Notes: a model not told the origin generated them from the sequence alone. Positions 7,566 to 14,558 are shown, counted from the first letter of the stretch. The stretch is DNA of 19,001 bases from CAYFSS01 sp964345975 (GCA_964345975.1 CAYFSS010000027.1:1-19001); one strand, 5' to 3'. Translations and numbers: made by a program.

Positions 7566-7591
7566 ACTCGAGCACTCGAGTCTTTCAGACT
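7566..7591. promoter_or_regulatory. Overlapping inverted repeats upstream of the flavodiiron gene
   Basis: ACTCGAG-CA-CTCGAGT (7566-7581) is a perfect 7-bp inverted repeat with a 2-base spacer, and AGTCT-TTC-AGACT (7579-7591) is a second one that shares its right end. They sit 30-55 bases upstream of the ATG of the minus-strand flavodiiron gene. A TACAAT-like -10 (7608-7603, minus) lies just upstream but has no clear -35. An operator or a leader hairpin is possible; the regulator is unknown. Confidence 0.4.
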
Positions 7592-7999
7592 TTACTCTAT
7601 TCATTGTAGGACATGTGAGCTGAGATGAGTATCGTTCTTTAACTCAAAGTTGATTCTTCTCGTCTCAACACGTAGTTCTTTTCATTATGTTCACTCATCA
7701 CTCACATCAATGAATGGTCAAAGAATCAATCGATGTAGCCGATAACCTCTTCATCGATGATATGAATAACGTCTTAGGGATGTCGGCGATCGAAATTTAG
7801 TGGACTTCATTTTTCCGAGGGACGAGAAACCTTCATGTGTGCGTATTCGAGGGTTTACATTAATCTCGAACTCACGCACAAAAAAACATCACGCCTTATG
7901 CGCTGACAACCATTGTGTCCGCTTAAGTCGTATCCGCTTAACTTGCAATTGGTCGGATCAATTTTCGACTCAGACCCATAAATTATAGTATCCTGCGAC
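7582..7999. other. Gene-free stretch with an unexplained hairpin
   Basis: No convincing coding sequence is seen on either strand between the flavodiiron upstream region and the terminator near 8000; the short open frames have no SD and no recognisable protein. Visible structure: a two-part stem at 7838-7880 (TGTGCGT/ACGCACA outside, TTCGAG/CTCGAA inside, 13-base loop) followed by seven A on the plus strand; a direct repeat TCCGCTTAA at 7918-7926 and 7933-7941; an ATCGATG/CATCGAT pair at 7729-7758; and a TATAAT on the minus strand at 7987-7982 without a good -35. Confidence 0.4.
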
Positions 8000-8035
8000 A
8001 AAAACAGGAGTGGCTCCATCCCGTAGAGCCACCCC
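8000..8035 (-). terminator. Terminator of the sugar operon
   Basis: Read on the minus strand, GGGGTGGCTC/GAGCCACTCC (one mismatch, 9-base loop) is followed by TGTTTTT. It lies about 95 bases after the stop of the GH2 gene, the last gene of the leftward operon. Confidence 0.75.
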
Positions 8036-8072
8036 TTAACTAAGGCATTCTATAATTCATTGAAATCCCTTC

Positions 8073-8090
8073 GGATGCGGATGCGGATGC
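8073..8090. repeat. Short tandem repeat (GGATGC)x3
   Basis: Three exact copies of GGATGC lie between the GH2 stop and the terminator. They are bracketed by CCTTCG (8068-8073) and CGAAGG (8090-8095), so the repeat sits in the loop of a possible weak hairpin. No function is evident. Confidence 0.6.
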
Positions 8091-8127
8091 GAAGGCTTAC
8101 GAAACGAACGATTCTAACGAACAGTCT

Positions 8128-9936
8128 CTAACAGAGGCGATCCATCAAGCGACGCATAGTTTCTGCCGGAATCTTGATTGCGTGATCCATCTCGAGCAAG
8201 CCGTTTACCTCTTGTTGGACGTCTGTCAGCTGGGTATAGCAAACCCCTCTGAAATAACCACAAGCACGAATTGCATCATGGAGCTTACCCAAGCGTTCTT
8301 CGAAAGCCTCCATGGTACCAACGGTTCTACCGTAGCCCCATTGATCTCCCTCAGTTGCAAACGCTATACCACCATACTCAGATAGGATAATCGGCTGATC
8401 TTCATAAGCATGACCTTCGGCGAAAGCATACTTTGAATTTGTCATATGGATCTCATTTTGCACGATACGATCCATGTCGTAATAACGTTCAAAGAAAGCG
8501 TCGCCGTCTTCTTCGTAGTCATGAAGCGTTAAGAAATCCGACAGCGTATGCTCCCATCCATCATTGGATATCACAGGCCGAGTGCCATCAAGAGCATGCG
8601 TCAACTCATAAACCCCACGCGTAAAAGCCTGCTCAGGTTCATGCCATGCGATCTTCCCTACACCCCAAGATTCATTGAACGGAGTCCAGGCAACAATTGA
8701 GGGGAAATTCCTATACTGTTGAACTAGCTTCATCCATTCGACGGAGAAGTATTGAGCAGCTTCCGGTGTGTAGACATAGGTTGCTGCCGTCTCACTCCAT
8801 ACAAGTAAACCTTCACGATCACAGTGATAGATGAATCGTTCATCTTCGACTTTCTGATGCTTGCGAAGTCCATTGAAGCCGGCGTCTTTCAAATAACGAA
8901 GATCATGCAAAATCGCATCATCGTTTGGGCACGTAAGTAAACTATCTTCCCAATAACCTTGATCCAAGATTAATTTCATGAAATATGGGCGACCGTTGAG
9001 CCTGAAGACTCCATTGTCGTACTCAAGTTTACGGTGTCCATAATAGGACTTAACATGGTCTACCCTCTCATCTTGAACAAAGAGTTCAAACTCAAGATCA
9101 TAGAGATTAGGCTCTTCCGGCGACCAATAAAGAACTCCCCATGGAGTTATGCGAAGATCTGACAAGGGCAGTCGTAGATCAACGACCGCTGTGTCTGAAG
9201 GGAATGATTGACCTTCTAAAACTTGAACTGCTGTGGAAATGGTTCTGCCCTCATACGCGAGGCTTGCACGTAGCCGTACTCCTTCGCCGGCTCCCTTTAA
9301 TCTAAAGCGCAGCTTGACTTCATCGTTCTCAAAATCACCCTCCATTTGCACGGATGCAATTGAGGAGCAACTCACCGTTTCAAGCCAAACCGTTTTCCAT
9401 AGACCTGTGGTTTGGGTATACCAGCAACCATAATTCTCCGGGATCCAACGCTGCTTACCACGAGCCTTTTCCGGATTCATATCATCCAAGACTTCTACCG
9501 TGAGGAGATTCTCACCTTGTACGATATTGTCCGTGATATCAAACGTCAATCGATGCTGACCGCCAAAGCGTGTACCAACATTATCCCCATTGACCCAAAC
9601 CGTCGTTTTGTAATCCGATCCATCCAGATGCAGGAGAAGCTTCTTGTCAGAGTTCAGTGAATCTTCGCCGACCTCGAACGATCTTTGATACCATACGCAT
9701 TCATGAGGTTCTTCTATATCTATACCTGAGGCTTTGCTTTCATACGTAAAGGGTACAACAATCTCATGTTTCTCTCCTGCTGCAAAAGTCTCAGCGTCCT
9801 TAAACGACCGATGCTTTCTTCCTACCTTCTCATCATCGAATGCGAAGTTCCATGTTCCGTTTAAATTCTGCCAATTGTCCCTCACAAATTGAGGACGCGG
9901 ATACTCTGTCTGAAATGCTTTTCCATCAAATGCCAT
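8128..9936 (-). CDS. Glycoside hydrolase family 2 enzyme (cytosolic)
   Basis: Retaining glycosidase of the beta-galactosidase/beta-glucuronidase superfamily. The N-terminal sugar-binding jelly-roll starts with YPRPQFVRDNWQNLNGTWNF and includes VWVNGDNVGTRFGGQHRLTFDIT (about 113-135). An immunoglobulin-like domain follows (about 190-300), then a TIM barrel. The catalytic acid/base is probably E422 in TPFNESWG and the nucleophile E520 in ILSEYGG, both in family-typical contexts. No signal peptide is present, so it acts on imported sugar. Substrate cannot be fixed from sequence: beta-galactoside, beta-glucuronide, beta-mannoside and arabinoside are all possible. AGGAG lies 6 bases before the ATG. 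It is the last gene of the operon, 64 bases after the MalG-type permease. Confidence 0.9.
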   Translation of the reverse strand: MAFDGKAFQTEYPRPQFVRDNWQNLNGTWNFAFDDEKVGRKHRSFKDAETFAAGEKHEIVVPFTYESKASGIDIEEPHECVWYQRSFEVGEDSLNSDKKLLLHLDGSDYKTTVWVNGDNVGTRFGGQHRLTFDITDNIVQGENLLTVEVLDDMNPEKARGKQRWIPENYGCWYTQTTGLWKTVWLETVSCSSIASVQMEGDFENDEVKLRFRLKGAGEGVRLRASLAYEGRTISTAVQVLEGQSFPSDTAVVDLRLPLSDLRITPWGVLYWSPEEPNLYDLEFELFVQDERVDHVKSYYGHRKLEYDNGVFRLNGRPYFMKLILDQGYWEDSLLTCPNDDAILHDLRYLKDAGFNGLRKHQKVEDERFIYHCDREGLLVWSETAATYVYTPEAAQYFSVEWMKLVQQYRNFPSIVAWTPFNESWGVGKIAWHEPEQAFTRGVYELTHALDGTRPVISNDGWEHTLSDFLTLHDYEEDGDAFFERYYDMDRIVQNEIHMTNSKYAFAEGHAYEDQPIILSEYGGIAFATEGDQWGYGRTVGTMEAFEERLGKLHDAIRACGYFRGVCYTQLTDVQQEVNGLLEMDHAIKIPAETMRRLMDRLC

Positions 9937-9954
9937 CTTTTACTCCTTATGCTA

Positions 9955-9966
9955 ATCGTTAACGAT
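9955..9966. promoter_or_regulatory. Perfect 12-bp palindrome upstream of the GH2 gene
   Basis: ATCGTT-AACGAT is a gapless palindrome in the 64-base gap between the MalG-type permease stop and the GH2 start, 18 bases before the GH2 ATG. Its central symmetry resembles LacI-family operators, but a 12-base palindrome is expected a few times by chance in 19 kb, so it is only a candidate. Confidence 0.25.
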
Positions 9967-10000
9967 GAATCAGCTTTGCTACTCAAAAGCCAACACCAAC

Positions 10001-10846
10001 TTATCCTTTGACCCCTGAAAGCGTTATACCTTCAACAATTTGTTTCTCTGCAAGCAGATAGACCACAATCGCAGGTAGTGCTGCGACCATGTTTGCCGTC
10101 ATAGGCATCGTGAAATCAACCGAGTACGTTCCAACAAACGTCGGTAGACCGACAGGGAGAGTGAACATGTCTTGACTCATCGCTACTAGCAATGGCCAAA
10201 GATAACTATTCCAACTGCCCATGAAAACGAACAGTGCCACGGTCACCATGACAGGCTTACTGTTAGGAAGTAGGACTCTCCCAAAGATTCCCAACGTACT
10301 AGCGCCGTCTATACGAGCTGCTTCAATGAGATCTGTCGGGAAAGCTCTGAAGAAATTCGTCATAATGATCAAGTTAAATGACGAGGCTAATCCCGGCAAT
10401 AAGAGCCCGGCATAGCTGTCAATAATTCCCATCTTATTGCTCAATAAAAACAAAGGGACAATGGTAGCTTCGCCCGGAACCATGAGTCCTAAGAGGAAAA
10501 AGAAATATAACGCCCTGCGTCCCGGAAACTCAACCTTGGCTAAGGCATATGCTGCAGCTGAGGAAGTTGCTAAGACTAAGATAACGGATGCTGCAGTTAT
10601 CAAGATGCTGTTGATAGCCCAGCGAGGAACCGCTGAAGACTCGAAGATCATATGGTAATTATCCAAAGTATAAGGAGGTTTAAACCATTCTGTGAGTGAT
10701 TCAATGGCTTGACCTTGAGGATGCAGTGAAACGAATAATGCCCATATGACCGGGAACATAAACATAAAGGCCAAGACCCAAGAGAATACCGTCAATACTC
10801 TAGAAGCTATTCGATGTCTTTGGTTTTCTCGATATATACTAGACAT
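10001..10846 (-). CDS. Carbohydrate ABC transporter permease, MalG type (CUT1)
   Basis: Inner-membrane subunit of a binding-protein-dependent sugar importer. Six hydrophobic segments are visible (about 17-40, 77-105, 112-135, 143-165, 200-222, 251-267). The cytoplasmic EAA loop, E175-A-A-R-I-D-G-A with LLPNSKP after it, is the contact site for the ATPase. The C-terminus GITLSGVKG is typical of MalG-like permeases, and 281 residues is the usual length. The start codon overlaps the stop of the MalF-type gene by 8 bases, and a GGGGGGAG SD precedes it by 4 bases, so the two permeases are translationally coupled. No ATP-binding subunit is encoded in the window; CUT1 systems often share an MsmX-like ATPase encoded elsewhere. 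Confidence 0.94.
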   Translation of the reverse strand: MSSIYRENQRHRIASRVLTVFSWVLAFMFMFPVIWALFVSLHPQGQAIESLTEWFKPPYTLDNYHMIFESSAVPRWAINSILITAASVILVLATSSAAAYALAKVEFPGRRALYFFFLLGLMVPGEATIVPLFLLSNKMGIIDSYAGLLLPGLASSFNLIIMTNFFRAFPTDLIEAARIDGASTLGIFGRVLLPNSKPVMVTVALFVFMGSWNSYLWPLLVAMSQDMFTLPVGLPTFVGTYSVDFTMPMTANMVAALPAIVVYLLAEKQIVEGITLSGVKG

Positions 10847-11729
10847 AACTCTCCCCCCTTGCCTGAATCTTCAACTGAATCAGCGTAGTTATTGCGATGA
10901 CCAAGAATAGTGCCATAGACATAGCAGAAGCATGACCTAGCTGATTCTTCACGAAACCTTGTTGATAGATATACATAACCAAAGGACGAGTTGCGGTTCC
11001 GGGACCACCCCCTGAAATCAGATTTACCTGACCAAATATTTTGAAACTAGCCATGATTTGAAGGAGGACATTTAGATACGTGATGGGTCTCAGCATCGGC
11101 AAGGTAATGTGCCAAAGACTCTGTCGGCTTGTAGCACCGTCAATTGAAGCTGCTTCATATAACATTTTTGGAATATCTTGCAGAGCCGCAAGATACAAGA
11201 GCATTGTCCCGCCGAGAGTCCACCAAATCGTTGAACCACTGAGAACGCCCCATAAGGTTGATACATCACGAATCCACATAATTTCTTCCTGGGGATGTAG
11301 CAAACCTATCGATTGAAGAAGATTGTTCATCACACCTGTATAAGGTCTAAAGAAGTATATAACGATATAAGACATGACAGTTACTGATAATACTGTCGGT
11401 AAATAAAAGCCAATTCGAATAAACTTTTGACCAAAGACTTGACGATTTGCCAGTAATGCAGCCCCTAACGAAAGAAGAATGATCCCGGGCGTTATAAGCA
11501 CAATATATTTCAAAGTATTCAACAGCGAACTAATGAAATGTCGATCCGAATAGAATCGCTGATAATTGTCCAGACCAATAAAACCCTGTTTTCCCATAAG
11601 TCCCCAACGATGAAGACTTACATAGAAACCATAAACCATAGGGGCGATCGTAAAGACAAGGTAGAGAATGAGAAAAGGGGCAATGAAGATAAATGCTGTC
11701 AGCAAGTTCCTTCGCTTCCGAGTATGCAT
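10839..11729 (-). CDS. Carbohydrate ABC transporter permease, MalF type (CUT1)
   Basis: Partner permease of the MalG-type protein. It begins MHTRKRRNLL, a basic cytoplasmic start, then a first helix (about 10-38). Further helices lie at about 72-95, 108-127, 160-182, 214-240 and 265-288. The EAA loop is E192-A-A-S-I-D-G-A, followed by LPMLRP. The start at 11729 is chosen because a strong GGAGG sits 5 bases upstream. The longer frame would begin with TTG at 11792, has no SD, and would have to be read through an 11-bp hairpin; it is rejected. With the chosen start the protein has 296 residues, the normal length. An intergenic hairpin separates it from the binding-protein gene. Confidence 0.93.
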   Translation of the reverse strand: MHTRKRRNLLTAFIFIAPFLILYLVFTIAPMVYGFYVSLHRWGLMGKQGFIGLDNYQRFYSDRHFISSLLNTLKYIVLITPGIILLSLGAALLANRQVFGQKFIRIGFYLPTVLSVTVMSYIVIYFFRPYTGVMNNLLQSIGLLHPQEEIMWIRDVSTLWGVLSGSTIWWTLGGTMLLYLAALQDIPKMLYEAASIDGATSRQSLWHITLPMLRPITYLNVLLQIMASFKIFGQVNLISGGGPGTATRPLVMYIYQQGFVKNQLGHASAMSMALFLVIAITTLIQLKIQARGESYV

Positions 11730-11747
11730 AGAAGCCTCCGATGAAAT

Positions 11748-11773
11748 CTGCCACGTCTTGGCAGACGTGGCAG
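11748..11773 (-). promoter_or_regulatory. Strong intergenic hairpin after the binding-protein gene
   Basis: A perfect 11-bp inverted repeat CTGCCACGTCT/AGACGTGGCAG with a 4-base loop lies 12 bases after the binding-protein stop and 8 bases before the SD of the MalF-type gene. No T run follows on the minus strand (ATTTCATC), so a full terminator is unlikely. A stem here would protect the upstream mRNA from 3' exonucleases or partly stop transcription, giving more binding protein than permease, as is known for malE-malF-type operons. Confidence 0.8.
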
Positions 11774-11785
11774 CTAAATGATCAT

Positions 11786-13123
11786 TTACCAAATTTCAGC
11801 TTCAAGATCCATCATCATGGTATCAATAGCTGTTTCCGCATCGGCCTGATCGGTGAAGAAAGTATCTAGGTTTGTAATCATGACACTCTTCATAGCGTTG
11901 AAATACGGAGTTGAAGTCGGCAAGACTGCAAGTTCACCGGCTTGAGCATAATCAACACGATATGGAAGGGACGTAAATTCTTCACTTTCCAACACACTAA
12001 GGTTCGAAGGAATTTGTCCGGATTTAGCCCAAATTGCTGCGCCTTCAGTTGAAGCAAAGGCTATGAAGTCGAATGCATTGACTGAATCCTCTTCAGTTCT
12101 TTGCGCATTGACAGGGAGAGTAAGCGTATGAGCATCCGCCCAGTGCGATTGGTTATCAAATAATTGTGGGAAAGTTCTTGCTACAAAGTTCAGATTCTCA
12201 GCTGCTTCAAAGACGCCAACGGCCCAAGTTCCACCGATAAAGAATGGAGCATTTCCACCTTGGAAGTATTGCTGATGATCTTCAATACCCTGCTTGACAT
12301 AACCTTCTGTGTAAAGAGATTTGACAAACTCAGCAGATTCAATTGCAAGATCACGATCCAAAGTTAATTCGGAACCATCGTCACTTAAGAGAGGCGTTCC
12401 GCCCTTCTGATAGTAAGTAGCCCACCATACTCGATATGGGTCGTCACCAACTTGTGGCAAACTAATTGGCGAATAGTCCTCAGAGAGGTTTTCTTTTGCA
12501 AGATCAAGAGCAACTTTGAAATCATCCCAAGAATTAATCTCCAGCTGATTGTCGACAAGTTCAACACCTGCTTCATTCAGAAGATCCAAATTCATGAAAA
12601 GAATCTCAGCATGCGTATCTAATGGCATGGCATACATTTGATCATCGAAACTCACAGCTTCAATCATGGAGTCAGTATATTGACTTAGGTCAAACTCAGC
12701 TGCCGTAGCATATTCCTCGATTGGCTCTATGACCATTTGATCATAGAGAACAGGAAGTGATGAGACGTGGGATACACCGATATCGGGGCCACTATCTGCA
12801 GCAACTGCAGTCGTTAATTTTGTATAGTAATCTGCCCAAACGAGAATGACAGGGAATACTTCTTTTGCAGGGCCGGTAGCATTATAAGCATCGACGATTT
12901 CTGCCATGAATCCCCCATCACCACCGCTGAAGAGTGACCACAAGACAAGTTTATTCTCGTCTACTTCAACTTGTAACGGATCGTTGACCGAACCATCCTC
13001 ATTATAGAGTTCAGTTTCTTCTGTTTCACCTTCCTCCGCAGTTAATACAGGGGCGGTCAAGAATCCGAACGCTAGGGTTAGGACGAGCATCATATATATC
13101 GCGAAATACTTCTTTGTTTTCAT
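11786..13123 (-). CDS. Sugar ABC transporter substrate-binding protein without lipobox
   Basis: Extracytoplasmic solute-binding protein of the sugar family 1 type. It delivers an oligosaccharide to the two permeases. The start MKTKKY and a hydrophobic stretch (about 7-24) form a signal peptide, with a likely signal peptidase I site after VLTA29. An acidic linker (EEGETEETE) follows, then the first lobe with LVLWSLFSGGDGGFMAEIVDAYN. LWATYYQKGGTPLLSDDGS-like and GGNAPFFIGGTWAVGVFE segments match family 1 binding proteins. No lipobox and no Cys occur anywhere in the 445 residues. The gene is first in the operon and has a leader of about 150 bases after the inferred promoter; AGGAG precedes the ATG. 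The sugar is unknown. Confidence 0.92.
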   Translation of the reverse strand: MKTKKYFAIYMMLVLTLAFGFLTAPVLTAEEGETEETELYNEDGSVNDPLQVEVDENKLVLWSLFSGGDGGFMAEIVDAYNATGPAKEVFPVILVWADYYTKLTTAVAADSGPDIGVSHVSSLPVLYDQMVIEPIEEYATAAEFDLSQYTDSMIEAVSFDDQMYAMPLDTHAEILFMNLDLLNEAGVELVDNQLEINSWDDFKVALDLAKENLSEDYSPISLPQVGDDPYRVWWATYYQKGGTPLLSDDGSELTLDRDLAIESAEFVKSLYTEGYVKQGIEDHQQYFQGGNAPFFIGGTWAVGVFEAAENLNFVARTFPQLFDNQSHWADAHTLTLPVNAQRTEEDSVNAFDFIAFASTEGAAIWAKSGQIPSNLSVLESEEFTSLPYRVDYAQAGELAVLPTSTPYFNAMKSVMITNLDTFFTDQADAETAIDTMMMDLEAEIW

Positions 13124-13281
13124 TATCTTTCTCCTATGAATCTAATTGCCATTGAATTGCTTTCAAATGATGTAAATCAAATGTTCATCTTTGTAACTAA
13201 CTTAGCAAAAGAAGCTCAATGTCCCTCCTTTCATAGCTTCTGATCCGTGTTCATCCTTTTTCATTGATTGTTTCTATTTCA

Positions 13282-13311
13282 ATAATACTGTAATAATTTA
13301 AGTTTATGCAA
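13282..13311 (-). promoter_or_regulatory. Probable promoter of the sugar operon
   Basis: On the minus strand, TTGCAT (13311-13306) and TATTAT (13287-13282) are separated by 18 bases. The -10 is one mismatch from consensus; the -35 matches only at TTG. Transcription would start near 13275, about 150 bases before the binding-protein ATG. A weak -35 is usual for a promoter under regulation. Confidence 0.45.
13284..13294. promoter_or_regulatory. Candidate operator half of the divergent pair, on the sugar promoter
   Basis: On the minus strand this reads ATTACAGTATT, 10 of 11 identical to ATTACAGCATT in the palindrome at 13421. It overlaps the inferred -10 of the sugar operon, where a bound repressor would block RNA polymerase. 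Confidence 0.4.
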
Positions 13312-13420
13312 GTGTTCGCAACGAAATACTTGTGAACTCTGAGCATTCGATTGCTATAACTGTCCCTAAACCATTATGCACTTAGTAAATACGAGTGAAG
13401 ATTCATGAATTTTCTCATTT

Positions 13421-13439
13421 ATTACAGCATTGCCGTAAT
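13421..13439. promoter_or_regulatory. 19-bp imperfect palindrome, candidate operator on the regulator promoter
   Basis: ATTACAGCA-T-TGCCGTAAT is symmetric at eight of nine paired positions. It overlaps the inferred -35 of the regulator gene, suggesting autoregulation. AT-rich interrupted palindromes of this kind are usual ArsR-family operators. Confidence 0.5.
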
Positions 13440-13459
13440 CAACATCATTCTGATAAAAT
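13430..13459 (+). promoter_or_regulatory. Possible promoter of the ArsR-type regulator
   Basis: TTGCCG (13430-13435) and TAAAAT (13454-13459) are 18 bases apart. The leader would be about 60 bases. The match is moderate. Confidence 0.35.
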
Positions 13460-13527
13460 AATTTTGCTCTAATGTTCGTCTAAACATCCTTTGTTCGCCT
13501 CAGATCATTCATACTCCGGAGGTGCTT

Positions 13528-14457
13528 ATGAAGAAAAGAATCAACCTTAACCTAGATAATCCGAAACAAGCAGCAGATGTTTGTAAGGCACTGTCTTCTC
13601 CGGCCAGAATTTCATTGCTCAACATGTTAGTAGGTAAGGTTCATAACGTTTCTGAAATAGCAGCAGAACTCAACATACCTATCTCATCAGCTGCATATCA
13701 CGTTAACCTCTTACAGGAAGCCGGGCTGATCCAATGTAGCGAAATGCCCGGCGTGAGAGGCTCACAGAAATTATGCGGGCTAGGCTTTGATGACTTATAC
13801 CTCAGTATTCCTGACCCTCAAGTCCATAACGGATTGCAGCGACAAAGCTACTCCATACCGATTGGTTCATACTTTAATTGTGATGTATCAGCACCCTGTG
13901 GCTTAGCAAGTTCTGACCATTTAATAGGGGTTGAAGATAACATCAATTCTTTCTACCTACCCGAAAGAATCAACGCTCAAATCCTTTGGTTTACGACAGG
14001 GATCATAGAATATAGAGCACCCGTCAATCTGAATCTGGAGCAAGAGATCCATAAGCTCACGATCTCCTTCGAACTATGCTCCGAGGCGGTTGCCTTTAAT
14101 CCAATCTGGCCTTCAGACATTGATCTAATCATCAATGACCAACGTTGCTGTACGATCCTTAGCGAAGGAGATTATGGTGATAAACGCGGCACGCTTAATC
14201 CTGCTTGGTGGAGTTCTATCCGTACGCAATATGGCAAACTCTATGTCGTTGAGATTGATGTAGAAGGCACTTGGCTCAACTCCAAGAAAGTCGGCACGAC
14301 AACCTTGTCTGAACTTCAAATTAAAGAACCCTATATTTCGATCAGCTTCCAAGTTCGAAAAGATGCGAAGTATCCCGGCGGATTGAATCTCTTCGGCGAA
14401 AGTTTTGGAGAGCATCTGCAAGCCATCAAGTTAGATCTCTATCTAGGTAATATCTAA
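13528..14457 (+). CDS. ArsR-type HTH regulator with large C-terminal domain
   Basis: Likely DNA-binding repressor of the divergent sugar operon. Residues 14-75 form an ArsR-like winged helix: CKALSSPARISLLNMLV, then VSEIAAELNIPISSAAYHVNLLQEAGLIQ, with the recognition helix near 52-65. No CxC metal site is seen in that helix. The remaining 230 residues look beta-rich, with YPGGLNLFGESFG at 282-294, and probably sense a ligand; small stand-alone ArsR proteins have only about 100 residues. I do not know the ligand. Five Cys residues are scattered in the C-terminal domain. The start is the ATG 5 bases after GGAGG (13518-13522); the in-frame GTG two codons upstream is part of that SD. Divergent position and shared motif-like sites support local control. 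Confidence 0.85.
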   Translation: MKKRINLNLDNPKQAADVCKALSSPARISLLNMLVGKVHNVSEIAAELNIPISSAAYHVNLLQEAGLIQCSEMPGVRGSQKLCGLGFDDLYLSIPDPQVHNGLQRQSYSIPIGSYFNCDVSAPCGLASSDHLIGVEDNINSFYLPERINAQILWFTTGIIEYRAPVNLNLEQEIHKLTISFELCSEAVAFNPIWPSDIDLIINDQRCCTILSEGDYGDKRGTLNPAWWSSIRTQYGKLYVVEIDVEGTWLNSKKVGTTTLSELQIKEPYISISFQVRKDAKYPGGLNLFGESFGEHLQAIKLDLYLGNI

Positions 14458-14517
14458 AACCCTCACTGCTCAGACGACGATCTCGATCGATCCAACACAA
14501 ACCCCTCAGATCGCCGC

Positions 14518-14545
14518 TTGAACTTCACTAGTTCCCTGTTATAAT
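14518..14545 (+). promoter_or_regulatory. Promoter of tRNA-Leu
   Basis: TTGAAC (14518-14523), a 16-base spacer and a perfect TATAAT (14540-14545). The start would fall near 14552, a few bases before the tRNA. Confidence 0.85.
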
Positions 14546-14558
14546 TAGCTCTGTTCTC

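Larger units (their letters stand above)
13124..13527. other. Divergent intergenic region between sugar operon and regulator
   Basis: About 400 AT-rich bases with no gene. It holds a leftward promoter near 13282-13311, a rightward promoter near 13430-13459, and ATTACAG-type candidate operators on each. The minus-strand leader contains an isolated strong SD-like AAGGAGGG (13230-13223) not attached to a gene, lying inside a 10-codon frame (13234-13202). The hexamer TGTTCG occurs three times (13313, 13473, 13492). Confidence 0.6.

Noticed and set aside
7800..7988. A 62-codon open frame in the large intergenic region.
   Set aside because: It has no SD, no recognisable protein features, and crosses the 7838-7880 stem; it is most likely chance.
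8073..8090. (GGATGC)x3 considered as the start of a CRISPR or a phase-variation tract.
   Set aside because: The units are 6 bases with no spacers, there are only three copies, and the tract lies after the stop codon, so it cannot shift a reading frame.
11730..11792. A longer MalF-type permease starting with TTG at 11792.
   Set aside because: No SD precedes the TTG, the frame would overlap the binding-protein stop and read through the 11-bp hairpin, and GGAGG fits the ATG at 11729.
13522..13527. GTG start two codons before the ArsR-type regulator ATG.
   Set aside because: The GTG is part of the SD sequence GGAGGTG itself; the ATG at 13528 has correct spacing.
14478..14513. CGATCT/AGATCG pair after the regulator gene considered as its terminator.
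   Set aside because: The stem is only 6 bp with a 24-base loop and no T run follows.
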